This document shows positions 34,531 through 43,924 of a DNA stretch of 64,000 bases, one piece after another. The notes beneath the pieces were generated by a model that made no database searches, was not told where the DNA came from, and saw nothing but the letters and a program-made list of their open reading frames with translations. The translations under genes were made by a program, and so were the position numbers. The stretch's first letter is position 1, and the number at the start of each line of letters is the position of its first letter. This stretch comes from Clostridiales bacterium 1_7_47FAA (GTDB lineage: Bacteria > Bacillota > Clostridia > Lachnospirales > Lachnospiraceae), in NCBI GenBank assembly GCA_000155435.1, contig DS990261.1:1012632-1076631 (forward strand), given 5' to 3'.

Positions 34531-34557
34531 GACGTTTGAGGATTCTGTAAAGTTGCA
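34531..34557 (-). promoter_or_regulatory. ECF sigma autoregulatory promoter
   Basis: Read on the minus strand: TGCAACTTT (-35) and CGTCTAAC (-10) with about 17 bp from the AAC to CGTC. AAC and CGTC are the hallmark ECF elements. It lies 37 bp upstream of the sigma start. Confidence 0.65.
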
Positions 34558-34664
34558 TCCATTTAAACATTTTATCGTAAGAAATCAGAAATGCAACATT
34601 CATTGTAATTTAATGTGAAAAATGCTATATTGTTAAAAGGAATCTTATGAAAGGTGTACGGTAG

Positions 34665-35978
34665 ATGAGGGAAGATTATACAAAGGATATGGATTTAAAT
34701 AAGGAAATGGAAGATATCCGCCAGGTACCCCTGGAGCCGGGGAACAGGACTGCTTCGGGAAAGGAAAGACCCAGGGAAAGGCCGGTCGGCGCTTCTTATA
34801 CAGGCGGGACGCCGGCGCGGCGCAGCAGCGCGGGCGGTATGGATGAAGGCCCGGGCGGCATGCCAGGACGGCGCAGCAGCACGGGCGGTATGGATGAAGG
34901 AATGGGCCGTGTGCCGGGACGGCGCAGCAGCGCGGGCAGTACGGATGAAGGTCAGGGCGGCGTGTCAGGACGGCGCAGCAGCGCGGGCAGTATGGATGAA
35001 GGTCTGGGCCGTGTGCCGCGCCAGCGCAGCAGTGTGAATGTCACGGATGGCAGCGGGGCACAGGCTGGAACCCAGGGACATGGACGTTCCAGGGCAAAAG
35101 GCGGCAGGGGAGCAGAGGAGGTCCGCTCCAGGCAGGGAAGACCGGCCCCGGCAGGGGAAGCGGGCAGGAGACGGGAACCAGGGCTGACGGAAACCAGGAC
35201 GCCCAAATCCAGGAATCAGCGGACCGGACAGCCGCCGCTTGAATCCGCGCTGCGTGAAGTCACGCTCCACCCGGTTGACGGGCCAGGGGAATCCTACCCG
35301 CATCCGGCAGGAAAGGCAGCCCGGGGCAGCGGTGGCAGAAGGAAAGGTGTTCCTTTCATCGCGCTCCTGCTTGTGCTGGTCCTTGGGATTGGCGCGGGCC
35401 TGGGCGGCGGTTATTATCTGTGGGGCTGGGAGAGGCCTTACACCATTGACCTGAAGTCAGTGGAGGTACCGGAATGGGTAAAACAGGAATTCATCAGGAA
35501 GAACATTTTCTCAAGGCCGGATGTGAGCCGGAAACGGATTAATAATATCGTAATCCACTATGTGGCCAATCCGGGAAGCACGGCAAAGAACAACAGGGAT
35601 TATTTCGACAGCCTGGCGGACCAGGACCCGCAGAAGAGCGGTACATCCACCAGCAGCCACTTTGTGGTGGGCCTGGAAGGGGAGGTCATCCAGTGTATCC
35701 CGGTCACGGAAATCGCCTATGGCAATGCCCCGCGCAATGACGATACCATTTCCATTGAAGTCTGCCACCCGGATGAGACAGGCAGGTTTAATGACGCAAC
35801 CTATGAATCCGTGGTGAACCTGACGGCCTGGCTGTGCAGGGAACTTAAACTGGGGTCAAAGGACGTGGTCCGCCACTATGACATCAATGGCAAGCTTTGC
35901 CCCAAGTACTATGTGGACAATGAAGATGCATGGGTACAGTTCAGAAAAGATGTGGATGCTGCCATGAAGGAGCTGTAG
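34665..35978 (+). CDS. Membrane-anchored N-acetylmuramoyl-L-alanine amidase (Amidase_2) with repeat-rich N-terminus
   Basis: 437 aa. Residues 1-210 are a disordered Arg/Gly/Ser-rich cytoplasmic region including four 17-residue repeats (RRSSAGGMDEG type, about 51-124). A transmembrane helix lies at about 228-250 (FIALLLVLVLGIGAGLGGGY), then an external Amidase_2/PGRP domain with H in NNIVIHYV, H in VVRHYDI and C in GKLCPKYY, the zinc set. It cleaves peptidoglycan stem peptides. ATG 34665 follows AAAGGTG. It is divergent from the sigma/RsiV pair across 161-170 bp. Confidence 0.87.
   Translation: MREDYTKDMDLNKEMEDIRQVPLEPGNRTASGKERPRERPVGASYTGGTPARRSSAGGMDEGPGGMPGRRSSTGGMDEGMGRVPGRRSSAGSTDEGQGGVSGRRSSAGSMDEGLGRVPRQRSSVNVTDGSGAQAGTQGHGRSRAKGGRGAEEVRSRQGRPAPAGEAGRRREPGLTETRTPKSRNQRTGQPPLESALREVTLHPVDGPGESYPHPAGKAARGSGGRRKGVPFIALLLVLVLGIGAGLGGGYYLWGWERPYTIDLKSVEVPEWVKQEFIRKNIFSRPDVSRKRINNIVIHYVANPGSTAKNNRDYFDSLADQDPQKSGTSTSSHFVVGLEGEVIQCIPVTEIAYGNAPRNDDTISIEVCHPDETGRFNDATYESVVNLTAWLCRELKLGSKDVVRHYDINGKLCPKYYVDNEDAWVQFRKDVDAAMKEL
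34815..35037 (+). repeat. In-frame 51-bp tandem repeat in the amidase N-terminus
   Basis: Four units of 51 bp (17 codons) beginning CGGCGCAGCAGCGCGGGC, with a degenerate fifth. Units differ at a few positions, mostly in the MPG/VPG part. The reading frame is kept. Confidence 0.85.
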
Positions 35979-36077
35979 GAACGGCCCCAAACCGGATACC
36001 CGGCCGCCGGCAGGAGAGGACGGCCGCTGGAATACATAGGAATCAATACGGTTCAGGGCTTTCAGGAAATGGAAGGT

Positions 36078-36887
36078 TTATAATGGGATGAACTCAGGCT
36101 TGCGTCCATGGAACATGGTATAATAGCGGAACCCGCACCTTAAGAGGAAGCGGCGGCATTCCTGGAACCCGTAGCCCAGATAGTCCGGGGTATGGGCATC
36201 GGAGCCGATGGTGATGATTTCGCCGCCCAGTTCCCGGTAGCGTTTTAATATCCTGCGGGAGGGATTGGGCTGTGCAAGGCCGTACCGGAGGCCCCCGGTA
36301 TTGCACTCCAGCCCTTTGCCATGTTCGATAAGCTCCATGAGGATGGGGTCAATCCACTGGCTGAAGCGCTCATAAGAATAGGAAGCGTTCTGGTGAGGCG
36401 CGTAGCGGACAATGTAATCCAGGTGCCCAAAGGAATCAAACACATCATAGAGGTTCCTGGCGCGCTCTAAGGATACCTTGAAAAATTCCTCCAGACCGCG
36501 CTCCTCGCCGTAATGCTCCCAGTAGCTTAGTTCATAGGGATCCATGCCGGAAACAAAGTGGCTGGAGCCAATGATGAAATCAAAGCTGGAGCCGTGTTCA
36601 CGGATAAACTCATGGAGATATCCATCCAAATGGTTCTGAAGCCCAAGCTCCACCCCTATATTAATACGGATACGCCCCTCATATTCAGCCTGGAATGCCT
36701 TCATGGCAGAGAGGTAAGAGGGGATGTCCAGGTTAAAATCCGTGTCACAGAACCCCGAATCATAATCATGGTGGTCCGTGATGCAGATTTCCTTCATGCC
36801 AAGTTCCATGGCCTTTTCTATCTGCCTGCGCACAGGCGTATCTGAATCACCGGAAAATGCAGTATGCAGATGACAGTCGTTAATCAT
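36078..36887 (-). CDS. PHP-family histidinol-phosphatase
   Basis: 269 aa metal-dependent phosphatase of the HisK/HisJ type, last-but-one step of histidine synthesis: histidinol phosphate to histidinol. Metal motifs: DCHLHTAFSGDS at 4-15, ITDHHDYD at about 37-44, IIGSSHF mid-protein, and SDAHTPDYLG near the C-terminus. It stands alone without other his genes, which is common for this enzyme in Firmicutes. PHP phosphatases can have other substrates. Confidence 0.85.
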   Translation of the reverse strand: MINDCHLHTAFSGDSDTPVRRQIEKAMELGMKEICITDHHDYDSGFCDTDFNLDIPSYLSAMKAFQAEYEGRIRINIGVELGLQNHLDGYLHEFIREHGSSFDFIIGSSHFVSGMDPYELSYWEHYGEERGLEEFFKVSLERARNLYDVFDSFGHLDYIVRYAPHQNASYSYERFSQWIDPILMELIEHGKGLECNTGGLRYGLAQPNPSRRILKRYRELGGEIITIGSDAHTPDYLGYGFQECRRFLLRCGFRYYTMFHGRKPEFIPL

Positions 36888-37189
36888 AAATGTTTCTCCT
36901 TGTGGTCAAATCATTCAACAGGTTCATTATAACAGAAAGTTCCCAAAATAGAAGCCAATAATAATAATAATTTAGATGTATAAAGGTGTGAAGATTTGTG
37001 GTATAATGAAGACTAAGCATTCATTTGGACATAATCACCAAGGGGATGAAAGAAATTTCCAGAAAAAGCCTGTCCTGCGAAAAATTGAAAAAAGGACTTG
37101 CCATTTCCAGAGAAATTGATTACAATGTAAGAAGGTTGATTATTATTTAACAATAATATAATTTTTAACAAACTAGGAGGAATTGAATC
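36888..37189 (+). promoter_or_regulatory. 302-bp upstream region of the glycolytic genes
   Basis: No gene. It is AT-rich with TATAAT at 37002-37007 and a poor -35, about 180 bp before gap, leaving a long untranslated leader that includes a run of T/A before AGGAGG. No CggR-type regulator gene is next to gap, unlike in Bacillus. Confidence 0.4.
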
Positions 37190-38221
37190 ATGGCAGTAAA
37201 AGTAGCAATTAATGGTTTTGGACGTATTGGACGTCTGGCTTTCCGTCAGATGTTCGGAGCAGAAGGTTACGATGTAGTAGCAATCAATGACTTAACCGAT
37301 CCTAAGATGTTAGCTCATCTCTTAAAGTATGATACAGCACAGGGCGGATACGCTGGTGTTTATGGACAGGGCCTTCATACTGTAGAGGCTGGTGAGGATT
37401 CCATTACTGTTGATGGCAAGAAGATTACCATCTACAAGGAGCCAAAGGCTGCTGACCTTCCATGGGGCCAGATTGGTGTTGACGTAGTTCTGGAGTGCAC
37501 AGGCTTCTACTGCTCCAAGGACAAAGCACAGGCACACATCGATGCAGGCGCTAAGAAAGTTGTTATTTCTGCTCCAGCAGGCAATGACCTTCCTACTATC
37601 GTATACAGTGTTAACGAGAACGTACTGACAGCTGATGACAAGATCATCTCCGCTGCTTCCTGTACAACCAACTGCCTGGCTCCTATGGCTAAGGCACTGA
37701 ATGATTACGCTCCTATCCAGAGCGGTATCATGTCCACCATCCACGCTTACACAGGCGATCAGATGATTCTGGACGGACCACACAGAAAAGGTGATTTAAG
37801 AAGGGCAAGAGCCGGCGCAGCCAACATCGTTCCTAACTCCACCGGCGCTGCTAAGGCAATCGGCCTGGTTATCCCAGAGCTGAACGGCAAGTTAATCGGT
37901 TCCGCACAGCGTGTTCCGGTACCGACCGGTTCCACCACAATCCTTACAGCTGTTGTTAAGAAGGCTGGCGTTACCAAGGAAGACATCAATGCCGCTATGA
38001 AGGCTGCTGCTTCTGAGTCCTTCGGATACAACGAGGATGCCATTGTTTCTTCCGACGTAATCGGTATGAGATTCGGCTCCCTGTTCGATGCAACCCAGAC
38101 CATGGTAGCTCAGATTGCTGATGATCTGTATGAGGTTCAGGTTGTTTCATGGTATGACAACGAGAACTCCTACACAAGCCAGATGGTCAGGACCATTAAG
38201 TACTTTGCTGAGCTTGGCTAA
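37190..38221 (+). CDS. gap: Glyceraldehyde-3-phosphate dehydrogenase
   Basis: Glycolytic enzyme of 343 aa: NAD-binding GFGRIGR at 9-15, catalytic C158 in AASCTTNC, and the conserved SWYDNE near the C-terminus. Codon choice shifts to T-ending and highly biased codons (GTT, GCT) relative to neighbours, typical of a very highly expressed gene. A strong terminator lies between it and pgk, so gap is probably made in excess over the rest. Confidence 0.97.
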   Translation: MAVKVAINGFGRIGRLAFRQMFGAEGYDVVAINDLTDPKMLAHLLKYDTAQGGYAGVYGQGLHTVEAGEDSITVDGKKITIYKEPKAADLPWGQIGVDVVLECTGFYCSKDKAQAHIDAGAKKVVISAPAGNDLPTIVYSVNENVLTADDKIISAASCTTNCLAPMAKALNDYAPIQSGIMSTIHAYTGDQMILDGPHRKGDLRRARAGAANIVPNSTGAAKAIGLVIPELNGKLIGSAQRVPVPTGSTTILTAVVKKAGVTKEDINAAMKAAASESFGYNEDAIVSSDVIGMRFGSLFDATQTMVAQIADDLYEVQVVSWYDNENSYTSQMVRTIKYFAELG

Positions 38222-38246
38222 TTGAAGCAATAAGTTGACTCATGAG

Positions 38247-38277
38247 GGGTCCGGTCGTTTGGACCGGACCCTTTTTT
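38247..38277 (+). terminator. Strong terminator between gap and pgk
   Basis: A perfect 10-bp stem GGGTCCGGTC/GACCGGACCC with a 5-nt loop and six T. Confidence 0.85.
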
Positions 38278-38328
38278 GCGCAGGGGTTCCTGCATGGAAT
38301 CTTAAGACTCTGAAAGGGGATTAATACA

Positions 38329-39543
38329 ATGTTAAATAAGAAAACAGTAGATGATTTAAAGGATTTACAGGGCAAGAAGGTACTGGTGCGCTGCGATTTC
38401 AACGTGCCGTTAAAGGAAGGTGTCATCCAGAACTACAACCGTATCGACGGTGCCATCCCAACCATCAAGAAGCTTCTTGACCAGGGCGCAAAGGTTATCC
38501 TGTGTTCCCATCTGGGCAAGCCAAAGGGCGAGCCTGTACCTGAGATGAGTCTTGCACCGGTTGCCCCGGCCCTCAGCGAGAGACTGGGCGTTGAAGTTAA
38601 GTTTGTGGATGATGCCAAGGTTACCGGACCTGAGACACAGAAAGTTGCCGCTGAATTAAAGGACGGCGAGGTTCTTCTGCTTCAGAATACACGTTACAGG
38701 ATTGAAGAGACCAAGTTCAAGGATGGCGATGCTGCTACGGAAGCCTATGCCAAGGAACTGGCTGACCTGTGCGACGGCATTTTTGTAAATGATGCATTCG
38801 GTACCGCCCACAGGGCGCACTGCTCCAATGTAGGTGTCACAAGATACACCAAGGAGAACGTGGTTGGCTACCTGATGGAGAAGGAGATTAAGTTCTTAGG
38901 ACAGGCAGTTGAGAACCCGGTCCGCCCATTCGTGGCCATCTTAGGCGGTGCAAAGGTTTCTGACAAGATTAACGTAATCAACAACCTCCTTGACAAGGTT
39001 GACACCCTGATCATCGGCGGCGGCATGGCTTACACCTTTGCCAAGGCACAGGGCCAGGAAATCGGCAACTCCCTGTGTGAGGCCGATAAGCTGGATTACG
39101 CGCTTCAGATGGTTAAGAAGGCAGAGGAGAAGGGCGTTAAGCTGCTGCTTCCTGTTGACCATGTAGAGGGTAAGGAATTTTCCAATGACACAGAGCATAA
39201 GGTAGTGGATGTGATTGATGCCGGCTGGTCAGGATTTGATATCGGACCTAAGACAATTGCTCTTTACAAGGATGCCTTAAAGGGCGCCAAGACCGTTGTA
39301 TGGAACGGACCCATGGGCGTATTCGAATTCTCCAACTTTGCAGAAGGTACACTGGAAATCTGCCGTGCGGTTGCTGAACTGACAGATGCAACCACTGTCA
39401 TCGGCGGCGGCGATTCCGTGAATGCTGTTAAGAGACTGGGCTTTGCCGATAAGATGACACACATTTCCACTGGCGGCGGCGCTTCCCTGGAATTCTTAGA
39501 GGGCAAGGAACTGCCAGGCGTTGCGGCAGCAGACAACAAATAA
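38329..39543 (+). CDS. pgk: Phosphoglycerate kinase
   Basis: Makes ATP from 1,3-bisphosphoglycerate. 404 aa; N-terminal substrate loop [17 protein letters not shown] basic patch, C-terminal nucleotide site [10 protein letters not shown] and [13 protein letters not shown]. Read-through of the gap terminator or its own promoter in 38278-38328 drives it. tpiA follows 88 bp later. Confidence 0.97.
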   Translation: MLNKKTVDDLKDLQGKKVLVRCDFNVPLKEGVIQNYNRIDGAIPTIKKLLDQGAKVILCSHLGKPKGEPVPEMSLAPVAPALSERLGVEVKFVDDAKVTGPETQKVAAELKDGEVLLLQNTRYRIEETKFKDGDAATEAYAKELADLCDGIFVNDAFGTAHRAHCSNVGVTRYTKENVVGYLMEKEIKFLGQAVENPVRPFVAILGGAKVSDKINVINNLLDKVDTLIIGGGMAYTFAKAQGQEIGNSLCEADKLDYALQMVKKAEEKGVKLLLPVDHVEGKEFSNDTEHKVVDVIDAGWSGFDIGPKTIALYKDALKGAKTVVWNGPMGVFEFSNFAEGTLEICRAVAELTDATTVIGGGDSVNAVKRLGFADKMTHISTGGGASLEFLEGKELPGVAAADNK

Positions 39544-39631
39544 TAGGACAGTTTATATGACAAAGCGCTTTTGCACATAAGTGCCTGAAGGACGGGCGCC
39601 AAGCGCTCAGTGTAAGGAGAGGGGAACCATC

Positions 39632-40384
39632 ATGGCAAGAAAGAAAATTATTGCAGGCAACTGGAAGATGAACATGACACCATCAGAGGCAGTTGCCCTG
39701 GTTAACGAGTTAAAACCATTGGTAGCAAATGACGATGTGGACGTAGTATTCTGCGTACCCGCAATCGACATCATTCCGGCTATGGAAGCTGCCAAGGGAA
39801 GCAATATCTGCATCGGCGCGGAGAACATGTATTACGAGGAAAAGGGCGCTTACACAGGCGAGATTGCCCCTAACATGCTCACGGACGCAGGCGTAAAGTA
39901 TGTAATCATCGGACATTCCGAGAGACGCGAATATTTTGCTGAGACAGACGAGACCGTGAATAAGAAAGTGCTGAAGGCATTTGAGCACGGCATCACCCCG
40001 ATTGTCTGCTGCGGCGAGTCCTTAACCCAGAGGGAGCAGGGCATCACCATTGACTGGATCCGCCAGCAGATTAAGATTGCTTTCCTGAATGTAACGGCTG
40101 ACCAGGCTAAGACTGCTGTCATCGCATATGAGCCAATCTGGGCAATCGGCACAGGCAAGGTAGCAACCACGGAGCAGGCTGAGGAAGTATGCGCAGCCAT
40201 CCGCGTCTGCATCGGTGAGATTTATGACGAGGCCACGGCAGAAGCCATCCGTATCCAGTACGGCGGTTCTGTATCCGCATCCTCAGCGCCGGAGCTGTTC
40301 GCACAGGCCGACATTGACGGCGGTCTGGTAGGCGGCGCTTCCCTCAAACCGGATTTTGGGAAAATCGTGAACTACAATAAGTAA
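39632..40384 (+). CDS. tpiA: Triosephosphate isomerase
   Basis: Interconverts dihydroxyacetone phosphate and glyceraldehyde 3-phosphate. 250 aa with GNWKMN at the start, catalytic His in IIGHSERRE, catalytic Glu in [11 protein letters not shown] and the phosphate loop GGSVSAS. ATG 39632 after GGAGAGG is used; the frame back to 39581 is noncoding. The 88-bp gap before it contains AGCGCTT..AAGCGCT and GCAC-ATAA-GTGC pairings that could process or slow the transcript. Confidence 0.97.
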   Translation: MARKKIIAGNWKMNMTPSEAVALVNELKPLVANDDVDVVFCVPAIDIIPAMEAAKGSNICIGAENMYYEEKGAYTGEIAPNMLTDAGVKYVIIGHSERREYFAETDETVNKKVLKAFEHGITPIVCCGESLTQREQGITIDWIRQQIKIAFLNVTADQAKTAVIAYEPIWAIGTGKVATTEQAEEVCAAIRVCIGEIYDEATAEAIRIQYGGSVSASSAPELFAQADIDGGLVGGASLKPDFGKIVNYNK

Positions 40385-40401
40385 TAAGCAAGCAATGTAT
40401 T

Positions 40402-40434
40402 TGCCCTGCGGCCGGAGAAGCTGACTGCAGGGCA
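40402..40434 (+). other. Intergenic hairpin between tpiA and gpmI
   Basis: TGCCCTGC (40402-40409) pairs with GCAGGGCA (40427-40434), followed by a weak TCATTCTCTTT run. Probably an attenuator or RNA-processing stem rather than a full terminator. Confidence 0.4.
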
Positions 40435-40476
40435 TCATTCTCTTTGACAGCAATGAAAAAAAGGAGATTTTTAAAT

Positions 40477-42018
40477 ATGAGCAAGAGACCAACAGTATTA
40501 ATGATACTTGACGGCTACGGCCTTAACAGCAACTGCGACCACAATGCTGTGTGCGAGGGCAGGACCCCTGTCATGGACCAGCTGATGAGCCAGTGCCCCT
40601 TTGTTAAGGGCGAGGCCAGCGGGATGGCAGTGGGACTTCCGGAAGGACAGATGGGCAACTCTGAGGTGGGCCATCTTAACATGGGAGCAGGCCGCATTGT
40701 TTACCAGGAACTGACCAGGATCACCAAGTCCATCCAGGACGGTGACTTTTTCCAGGTGCCTGAATTCCTTACTGCGGTGGAAAACTGCAAGAAGAACGGC
40801 ACTGCCCTTCATATGTTTGGCCTTGTGTCCGACGGAGGTGTCCACAGCCACAACACCCATATCTACGGCCTTCTGGAACTGGCTAAGAGGAATGGCCTTG
40901 ACAAGGTGTATGTACACTGTTTCCTGGACGGCCGCGACACCCCTCCGGAATCCGGCAAGGGATTCGTAGCTGATCTGGAAGCCAAGATGAAGGAAATCGG
41001 CGTGGGCGAAGTGGCATCCGTTATGGGACGTTACTATGCCATGGACCGTGACAAGAGATGGGACCGTGTGGAACTGGCTTACAATGCGCTGACAAAGGGC
41101 GAGGGAAACCGGGCCGCAAGCGCCACCGGAGGAATCCAGGCATCCTATGATGATGGCAAGGCAGACGAGTTCGTGATACCTTTCGTGGTTGAAAAGGACG
41201 GTAAGCCAACCGCCACCATTAAGGACGGGGATTCCGTGATATTCTACAACTTCCGCCCGGACCGCGCAAGGGAAATCACCCGCGCATTCTGCGATACGTC
41301 CTTTGACGGTTTTGCAAGGGATAAGAAGCTGGACCTTGTGTTCGTATGCTTTACCGATTATGATGAAACCATTGAAAACAAGCTGGTTGCATTCAGGAAG
41401 GAGAGCATCACCAACACCTTCGGCGAATTCCTGGCAGCCCATGGCAAGACCCAGGTAAGGATTGCCGAGACTGAGAAGTATGCCCACGTTACCTTCTTCT
41501 TTAACGGCGGTGTGGAGGAACCTAACAAAGGCGAGGACCGTATCCTGGTTCCCTCACCAAAGGAAGTTGCCACCTACGACTTAAAGCCTGAGATGAGCGC
41601 CAACGGCGTGTGCGATAAGCTGGTGGAAGCCATCAGATCAGGCAAGTATGATGTAATCATCATCAACTTTGCCAACCCGGACATGGTTGGACATACAGGC
41701 GTGGAGGATGCTGCCATCAAGGCCATCGAGACAGTGGATGCCTGCGTGGGCCGTGCAGTGGATGCCATCAAGGAAGTGGACGGCGTCATGTTCATCTGTG
41801 CCGACCACGGCAACGCGGAGCAGCTGGTGGACTATGAAACAGGGGAGCCATTTACGGCCCACACCACCAACCCTGTCCCGTTCATCCTGGTGAATGCGGA
41901 CCCAGCCTACAAGCTGCGCGAGGGAGGCGCCCTGTGCGATATCATCCCAACCCTCATTGAACTGATGGGAATGGAGCAGCCTGTGGAGATGACAGGAAAG
42001 TCCCTGCTGGTGAAGTAA
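40477..42018 (+). CDS. gpmI: 2,3-bisphosphoglycerate-independent phosphoglycerate mutase
   Basis: Manganese enzyme of 513 aa converting 3- to 2-phosphoglycerate. The N-terminus LMILDGYGLN and catalytic Ser in GNSEVGHLNMGAGR are intact, as are the DGRDTPP loop and the metal-binding CADHGNAEQ. ATG 40477 follows AAAGGAG; the longer frame from 40444 includes the ribosome site. Last gene of the glycolytic run; no enolase here. Confidence 0.97.
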   Translation: MSKRPTVLMILDGYGLNSNCDHNAVCEGRTPVMDQLMSQCPFVKGEASGMAVGLPEGQMGNSEVGHLNMGAGRIVYQELTRITKSIQDGDFFQVPEFLTAVENCKKNGTALHMFGLVSDGGVHSHNTHIYGLLELAKRNGLDKVYVHCFLDGRDTPPESGKGFVADLEAKMKEIGVGEVASVMGRYYAMDRDKRWDRVELAYNALTKGEGNRAASATGGIQASYDDGKADEFVIPFVVEKDGKPTATIKDGDSVIFYNFRPDRAREITRAFCDTSFDGFARDKKLDLVFVCFTDYDETIENKLVAFRKESITNTFGEFLAAHGKTQVRIAETEKYAHVTFFFNGGVEEPNKGEDRILVPSPKEVATYDLKPEMSANGVCDKLVEAIRSGKYDVIIINFANPDMVGHTGVEDAAIKAIETVDACVGRAVDAIKEVDGVMFICADHGNAEQLVDYETGEPFTAHTTNPVPFILVNADPAYKLREGGALCDIIPTLIELMGMEQPVEMTGKSLLVK

Positions 42019-42056
42019 GGTTTGATTGGATTTTAATGGATTATAATGTATGAGAA

Positions 42057-42089
42057 GGCCGGGCGGCCGTGACTGCCCGGTCTTTTTTT
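42057..42089 (+). terminator. Terminator of the glycolytic genes
   Basis: GGCCGGGC pairs with GCCCGGTC (one G-T), 10-nt loop, seven T. Confidence 0.8.
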
Positions 42090-42129
42090 GCACCCCAATC
42101 ACAAAATACACACACCAATCTAAAAATAG

Positions 42130-42164
42130 GGCACTTGTGCCGATACGCTCCCCTGCCATATAAT
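42130..42164 (+). promoter_or_regulatory. Promoter of the second kinase/regulator operon with palindrome on the -35 box
   Basis: TTGTGC (42135-42140), 18 bp, TATAAT (42159-42164). GGCAC-TT-GTGCC at 42130-42141 is a perfect palindrome covering the -35 box and could bind a regulator. Confidence 0.5.
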
Positions 42165-42199
42165 GAGAGGAGGAGAAAACATCTGGAGGTGCCTGTCAT

Positions 42200-43924
42200 A
42201 TGAAACGGCTGGAAAAATTCTTTAATATGAAAATGATTCGGAACCGTATAATCGCCGTACAGCTGGGGGTCATCATTCCGGCTGTCATCCTGCTGGGAGT
42301 GATGATTTACGGCATGACAAGCGCCATGCTCATAAAGACAAACTCGGAATCCTATCTAAAGGTCCTTGAATCAGCAGATATCATTTTGAGCCATTATCTG
42401 GATTCCTACCGTGACATTGCCAGGAACGTGCTGGCAGACCCGGTTCTTCAAAATGACCTTACGATAAGCAGCAATTCCCGGTCAGGTGGAAGACGGATAG
42501 AAGAGCGCCTGTTCGTGGATCTGGACAATGCGATGGAAAAGTATATCATGGGATTTTCCGGCGCCAGGTCCATCTATCTGTATGATTCCAGGGGAAGGCT
42601 GTTCTATCTGGATGACTCGGGGCAGGGCAGGTCTGCGGCAGACGCAGCGGACTATGGCGTTATCTCAACCACGCCATGGTTTAAGAAGGCGGCGGCGCAA
42701 AAAGGATATGAGGGGTTCGCGGGCCGGAATGTAATTACCGGGAACAGGGAGCAGTTTTCCTGCATCAAGCTCCTTAAGAACCTCGATACCCAGGATGTGA
42801 TCGGAATGATGATATTGAACTTTGACAAAGCGGCCTTAAAAGAGGTATTTCCCTCTTACCGCCCAGAGCAGGGCGCATATGCTGTGGTGGAACAACAGGA
42901 GGATGGGGGATATGATGTGGTCCTGTCATCCGGCGCAGCCATGGAGGAGCAGGAGATTGCCCGCATTCTGGTAAAGGGGGACCCGGACTATCATCTGTCC
43001 AGGTATGGCAGCTCGGAAATGGACTGGGAGCTGGTACATCTGGTGCAGAACCGGAACCTGTTAAGTGAAGCTGGCAAGATACAGGGCATTATTATGAATG
43101 GGCTGGCGATAACCATTGTCCTTCTGCTGGTGCTGACGGTTCTTTTGTGTAACCGGATTACTAAGCCCCTTTACCAGCTGAGGGATGACATTGTACGTGT
43201 GGGGGAAGGGGAACGCTGCCTGGAAACAGATTTTCCGGATGACGAGATTGGCGCCATCGGCCAGGAATTCAGCCGTATGGTAAATGAAAAGCTTACCCTG
43301 GCCGACCAGGTCACACGGGTGGAGCTTAAGAATAAGGAGGCGGAACTGGAGCTGCTTCAGTCCAACATCAATCCCCACTTCCTGTATAATACCCTGGATT
43401 CCCTTTACTGGATGGCCATCCTCCATGAGGCCGAGGATGTGGCGGAGCTTACAAAGGCATTGAGCGATGTGTTTAAGATTGCCCTCAGCAAAGGGGAAAA
43501 GTTCATTCCCATACAGAAGGAGCTGGATTTTGTCAGAAGCTATCTCTATATCCAGAACATCCGTTTTGAAGGGAAGATCCATGTGGACATCCAGGCCGAT
43601 GAAAGCCTGATGGGATATAAAGTCATAAAGCTGCTGCTTCAGCCATTTGTGGAAAATGCTGTTTACCATGGGCTGGAGCCTAAGCTGGGAAGCGGCACCG
43701 TTGTCATAAAGGTTTACAGGGAGCAGGATTTCCTGTGTTTTGAGGTGGCGGATGACGGGGTTGGCATGGATGTGGATGCTTCCCTTTCCAAAGGATACGC
43801 CCTGAGAAACAGTCTGGAACGCATCCGTCTTGTCTATGGTGATGATGCAAAGGTGGAATTTAAGAGCAGCCCCGGACAGGGGGTACAGGTGAAAATATCG
43901 TTGCGGGTGGGGGTAAAGGAATGA
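42200..43924 (+). CDS. YesM-type sensor histidine kinase of the nucleoside-related locus
   Basis: 574 aa: transmembrane helices at about 20-42 and 295-315 around an external Cache-like sensor domain, HAMP to about 370, phosphorylated H393 in NINPHFLYNTLDSLYW, and an HATPase domain with ADDGVGM. It is a parallel system to the kinase at 14501 but clearly diverged in the sensor part. Its stop overlaps the regulator start by 4 bp. Confidence 0.9.
   Translation: MKRLEKFFNMKMIRNRIIAVQLGVIIPAVILLGVMIYGMTSAMLIKTNSESYLKVLESADIILSHYLDSYRDIARNVLADPVLQNDLTISSNSRSGGRRIEERLFVDLDNAMEKYIMGFSGARSIYLYDSRGRLFYLDDSGQGRSAADAADYGVISTTPWFKKAAAQKGYEGFAGRNVITGNREQFSCIKLLKNLDTQDVIGMMILNFDKAALKEVFPSYRPEQGAYAVVEQQEDGGYDVVLSSGAAMEEQEIARILVKGDPDYHLSRYGSSEMDWELVHLVQNRNLLSEAGKIQGIIMNGLAITIVLLLVLTVLLCNRITKPLYQLRDDIVRVGEGERCLETDFPDDEIGAIGQEFSRMVNEKLTLADQVTRVELKNKEAELELLQSNINPHFLYNTLDSLYWMAILHEAEDVAELTKALSDVFKIALSKGEKFIPIQKELDFVRSYLYIQNIRFEGKIHVDIQADESLMGYKVIKLLLQPFVENAVYHGLEPKLGSGTVVIKVYREQDFLCFEVADDGVGMDVDASLSKGYALRNSLERIRLVYGDDAKVEFKSSPGQGVQVKISLRVGVKE

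Noticed and set aside
36888..37189. Riboswitch in the gap leader
   Set aside because: No conserved aptamer structure recognised; only promoter-like and AT-rich sequence seen.
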